9,258 nucleotides of DNA, taken from NCBI GenBank assembly GCA_002705165.1, contig PAJC01000133.1:12259-21516 (forward strand), given 5' to 3'. Made by a program: the position numbers and the translations under genes. Of this stretch, positions 7,260 to 9,258 are shown one piece after another. The stretch comes from Planctomycetaceae bacterium. GTDB lineage: Bacteria > Planctomycetota > Planctomycetia > Pirellulales > Pirellulaceae. Numbering within the stretch: position 1 is the stretch's first letter; each line of letters starts with the position of its first letter. The notes below the pieces were generated by a model. That model was given only the letters and a program-made list of their open reading frames with translations. It made no database searches and was not told the DNA's origin.

Positions 7260-7292
7260 TGTCTCGTACTTATCTATGAATGTTAGATGCCC

Positions 7293-7316
7293 GGGTGACT
7301 GAACTTTTCAGGACCC
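7293..7316 (-). repeat. Hairpin in the rplJ leader
   Basis: On the minus strand GGGT and ACCC form an outer stem and CTGAA/TTCAG an inner five-pair stem with a three-base loop, with small asymmetric bulges between them. It lies 34–57 bases before the rplJ start. In many bacteria the L10(L12)4 complex represses its own mRNA through a leader structure. I cannot match this hairpin to that motif, so a regulatory role is only suggested by place. Confidence 0.35.
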
Positions 7317-7347
7317 ATAAACCCAACTGTTTTCAAATATTATGTTA

Positions 7348-8028
7348 TTAAATAGCTACTTCGATTCCGGGACTCATTGTGGCACACACAGAAATACCTC
7401 GCACATAGGTACCTTTGATGCTGGCCGGTTTGAGTGAATCAATGTGGCTGATGAATTCGTTGATATTATCTTCGAGCTGGTTTGCTTCAAAACTCAGACG
7501 CCCAACAACAGCGTGAACGTTGCCGCCGGCATCATTGCGAAATTCAATTTTTCCAGCTTTGTATTCAGCAATGACACGGGAAACGTCCGGAGTGACCGTT
7601 CCAGCTCGAGGAGATGGCATTAAGCCGCGAGGCCCGAGGACTTTACCGAGTGGCCCAACCAACCCCATCATGTCAGGAGTGGCGATACATACATCGAAGT
7701 CTGTCCAGCCATCCTTAATCTTCTTTGCCAGTTCTTCAGCACCAACTTCGTCTGCGCCAGCTGCTTCTGCTGCAGAAGCATTTTCCCCTTTTGCAAAGAC
7801 CACGATTCGGAGCTCACGTCCGATACCATGAGTCAGTCCAAGTGAACCACGGATGATTTGGTCAGCCTGCTTAGGGTCGACCCCCAGACACATATGAATT
7901 TCCACCGTCTGATCAAATTTCGTGTCACTAAATGATTTTAGTAGAGCCACCGCATCCGTAACCTTCAAGGCTCCGGAGGATTCTGCTTTCTCAAGTTGTG
8001 CCAGATATCGTTTTGATTTCTTAGACAT
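7348..8028 (-). CDS. rplA: 50S ribosomal protein L1
   Basis: 226 residues, the normal length for bacterial L1, which binds 23S rRNA helices 76–78. It forms the L1 stalk that moves deacylated tRNA out of the E site, and in many bacteria it represses its own operon mRNA. The two-domain fold is recognisable. Domain I is split between the N- and C-terminal parts ([16 protein letters not shown] at about 38–53, and [22 protein letters not shown] at the end). The family signature [22 protein letters not shown] is at about 125–146. The N-terminus MSKKSKRY is standard. No GGAG-type site precedes the ATG at 8028, only an A-rich stretch. It is 38 bases downstream of rplK. Confidence 0.97.
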   Translation of the reverse strand: MSKKSKRYLAQLEKAESSGALKVTDAVALLKSFSDTKFDQTVEIHMCLGVDPKQADQIIRGSLGLTHGIGRELRIVVFAKGENASAAEAAGADEVGAEELAKKIKDGWTDFDVCIATPDMMGLVGPLGKVLGPRGLMPSPRAGTVTPDVSRVIAEYKAGKIEFRNDAGGNVHAVVGRLSFEANQLEDNINEFISHIDSLKPASIKGTYVRGISVCATMSPGIEVAI

Positions 8029-8066
8029 CTTTTTATTTACCAGTTTTAATTAGTTGTTTTGTGTAA

Positions 8067-8492
8067 TTATTCGTCGACGGTGATACCCATGCTGCGGGCA
8101 GTACCTTTAATGATATTGCGTGCATGCTCGGTATCACGTGCGTTGAGGTCAGCCATTTTCACTTTGATGATTTCATCAATCTGATCAATGGTTACGGAGC
8201 CGACTTTGGTCACGTGAGGAGTGCCTGAGCCTTTTGCAATGCCCGCAGCTTCCTTCAGCAGTGAGGCGGCTGGAGGACTTTTAACGATAAAGTCAAAGCT
8301 TCGGTCGTTGTAGACTGTGACGATCACTGGAACAGGAGTTCCATTGAGCTCACGCGTGCGGTCGTTGAATTGAGTTACGAAATCCCCAAGGTTCACTCCG
8401 AATTTACCGAGTGCTGTACCAACCGGAGGAGCAGGCGTAGCCTGTCCACCAGGGACCTGGAATTTAGTTTCTCCTACTACTTCTTTTGCCAT
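8067..8492 (-). CDS. rplK: 50S ribosomal protein L11
   Basis: 141 residues, the exact usual size. L11 binds the GTPase-associated centre of 23S rRNA, and is where factors, the stringent-response enzyme RelA and thiostrepton-class antibiotics act. The N-terminal domain has the proline-rich loop PAPPVGTALGKFGVN at about 20–34. The C-terminal rRNA-binding domain ends in the signature DTEHARNIIKGTARSMGI at about 120–137. Residue 26 is Thr where E. coli and many others have Pro. The ATG at 8492 has a GGTGA six bases upstream. It follows nusG by 112 bases, the place where an L1 feedback operator would be expected in many bacteria. Confidence 0.97.
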   Translation of the reverse strand: MAKEVVGETKFQVPGGQATPAPPVGTALGKFGVNLGDFVTQFNDRTRELNGTPVPVIVTVYNDRSFDFIVKSPPAASLLKEAAGIAKGSGTPHVTKVGSVTIDQIDEIIKVKMADLNARDTEHARNIIKGTARSMGITVDE

Positions 8493-8498
8493 TTCTAG

Positions 8499-8503
8499 TC
8501 ACC
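8499..8503 (-). promoter_or_regulatory. Shine-Dalgarno site of rplK
   Basis: GGTGA on the minus strand, six bases before the rplK ATG at 8492. This is the best ribosome binding site among the four ribosomal protein genes here. Confidence 0.6.
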
Positions 8504-8510
8504 GTTAAAT

Positions 8511-8524
8511 ATCACAGTTGTGAT
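8511..8524 (-). repeat. 14-bp palindrome in the rplK leader
   Basis: ATCACA and TGTGAT arms are separated by two bases, ending 18 bases before the rplK start. As RNA it can form a five-pair stem with a four-base loop. As DNA it is a possible operator half-site pair. The TCAC of the 5′ arm could also pair with the GTGA of the rplK ribosome binding site, so a switch controlling translation is conceivable but speculative. Confidence 0.4.
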
Positions 8525-8573
8525 TGGTTGTCTAAATGCGAATGCTTGAAGTTCACCATAACTCGTAAAGTCC

Positions 8574-8585
8574 GCGGTCAGCCGC
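8574..8585 (-). repeat. Small GC hairpin after nusG
   Basis: GCGG and CCGC arms surround a four-base loop, 20 bases past the nusG stop. No U-run follows, so it is not a convincing terminator. Confidence 0.3.
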
Positions 8586-8604
8586 AAGCTAATGTATGTA
8601 AAAA

Positions 8605-9246
8605 TTAAATCTCTTCGATTTGCCAGTGTTCCAGTTCAACCGGAGTACTTCGACCAAAGATGTTGATAATTAAAGTAACTCGGCCGTTGGCTTCGTCAAT
8701 ACCATCTACTTCACCTTCGAAGTTCTGGAAGTTTCCATCCTTCACTCGGACACGGTCACCAGCATTGAATGGAATAGCAGTTTTAAGTTGTGGTTCTTCG
8801 CCTTTGGAATCTTCTTCAGGCTGAGCAACGCTCAAGATGCGTTCTACTTCATGAGCAGGCATCGGCGTTGGCTTACCGAAGGTACCTGTGAAATCACCGA
8901 TACCGGGAGTTTCACGTACGAGAAACCATGAATCGTCCTGCAACATCATTTTGACCATGATGTAGCCTGGGTAAAGCTTGCGTTTCACGACCTTACGTTT
9001 TCCACTGCGAGTAAACTCAACAATGTCTTCGGTCGGAACGATCACTTCCTCGAAGTAATCATCAAGCCCTTCCATCTTGATGCGACGAAGCAAGGCGTCG
9101 CGGATAGTAGTTTCGCGGTTAACCTGAACTTTCAGGATGTACCACTCAAGTGTTTGGCTATCGTATTTTTTAGGGATGTTATGAGGATCAAAGGGAGCGT
9201 CTTCGGCCGATTCTTCAGCTGGCGTTGGTTCCGAAGCTGGTTCCAC
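8605..9246 (-). CDS. nusG: Transcription termination/antitermination factor NusG
   Basis: NusG binds the clamp of RNA polymerase, suppresses pausing, and links polymerase to ribosomal protein S10 or to Rho. From the GTG at 9246 the product has 213 residues. An acidic Pro/Ala/Glu N-terminal extension covers about 1–30. The NGN domain spans about 33–145, from LEWYILKVQVNRE, through KRKLYPGYIMVKM (88–100), to the FLVRETPGIGDFTG region (108–121). The C-terminal KOW domain begins near FNAGDRVRVKDG (160–171) and ends in VELEHWQIEEI. GAGGAG lies six bases before the GTG and is a good ribosome binding site. The upstream codons are also open to the window edge, so a longer acidic N-terminus starting outside cannot be excluded. 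It heads the ribosomal protein genes here; secE would be expected beyond the edge. Confidence 0.95.
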   Translation of the reverse strand: MEPASEPTPAEESAEDAPFDPHNIPKKYDSQTLEWYILKVQVNRETTIRDALLRRIKMEGLDDYFEEVIVPTEDIVEFTRSGKRKVVKRKLYPGYIMVKMMLQDDSWFLVRETPGIGDFTGTFGKPTPMPAHEVERILSVAQPEEDSKGEEPQLKTAIPFNAGDRVRVKDGNFQNFEGEVDGIDEANGRVTLIINIFGRSTPVELEHWQIEEI

Positions 9247-9252
9247 TACGAG

Positions 9253-9258
9253 CTCCTC
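9253..9258 (-). promoter_or_regulatory. Probable Shine-Dalgarno site of nusG
   Basis: GAGGAG at the very edge of the window, six bases before the GTG at 9246. It is the main reason to prefer that start. It could instead be codons for Glu-Glu in a longer acidic N-terminus. Confidence 0.5.

Noticed and set aside
1..9258. A novel defence, mobile or biosynthetic system
   Set aside because: All coding capacity is accounted for by conserved housekeeping genes in canonical order. No transposase, direct-repeat array, integrase site or unknown multi-gene block is present.

Overview
This window is a bacterial transcription/translation housekeeping cluster. Every gene I can support lies on the minus strand. 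In transcription order (high to low coordinates) it reads nusG – rplK – rplA – rplJ – rplL – long gap – rpoB – rpoC, with rpoC cut off by the left edge. This is the classical L11/L1/L10/L12–RNA polymerase β/β′ order found across bacteria. The proteins most resemble Planctomycetota: the RpoC N-terminus, the RpoB rifampicin-region variants, the low-complexity acidic extensions on NusG and L10, and weak Shine-Dalgarno use at several genes all fit. That assignment is from recognition, not a search. GC looks moderate, just under half by eye.

Layout. Positions 8605–9246 hold nusG, probably with a GTG start right at the right edge. The 112-base leader before rplK holds a 14-bp palindrome and a small GC hairpin. 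rplK (8067–8492) and rplA (7348–8028) are 38 bases apart. An 88-base gap with one hairpin leads to rplJ (6546–7259), whose product carries an unusual acidic tail of about 68 residues built from a 25-residue tandem duplication. A 144-base gap with stacked hairpins and a U-rich tract separates rplJ from rplL (5988–6401). An 879-base stretch (5109–5987) follows, with no convincing gene but many inverted repeats. These include an 11-bp perfect arm pair at 5232–5279 and a 15-pair hairpin at 5485–5520. rpoB is best started at the ATG at 5108 rather than the upstream TTG at 5141, and ends at 1386. An 84-base gap with an 8-bp hairpin precedes rpoC (1–1301, N-terminal 433 residues only, ending just before the catalytic NADFDGD region).

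How the genes work together. L11, L1, L10 and L12 build the two mobile stalks of the 50S subunit. β and β′ form the RNA polymerase catalytic core, and NusG couples polymerase to the ribosome and to Rho. Co-transcription with internal attenuation or processing sites is the usual way such clusters set the ribosomal protein to polymerase ratio. The structured rplJ–rplL and rplL–rpoB gaps are the natural candidates for that here. I found no mobile element, CRISPR array, tRNA, rRNA or new enzymatic system. The unusual content is regulatory structure and lineage-specific protein variation inside an otherwise ordinary operon.
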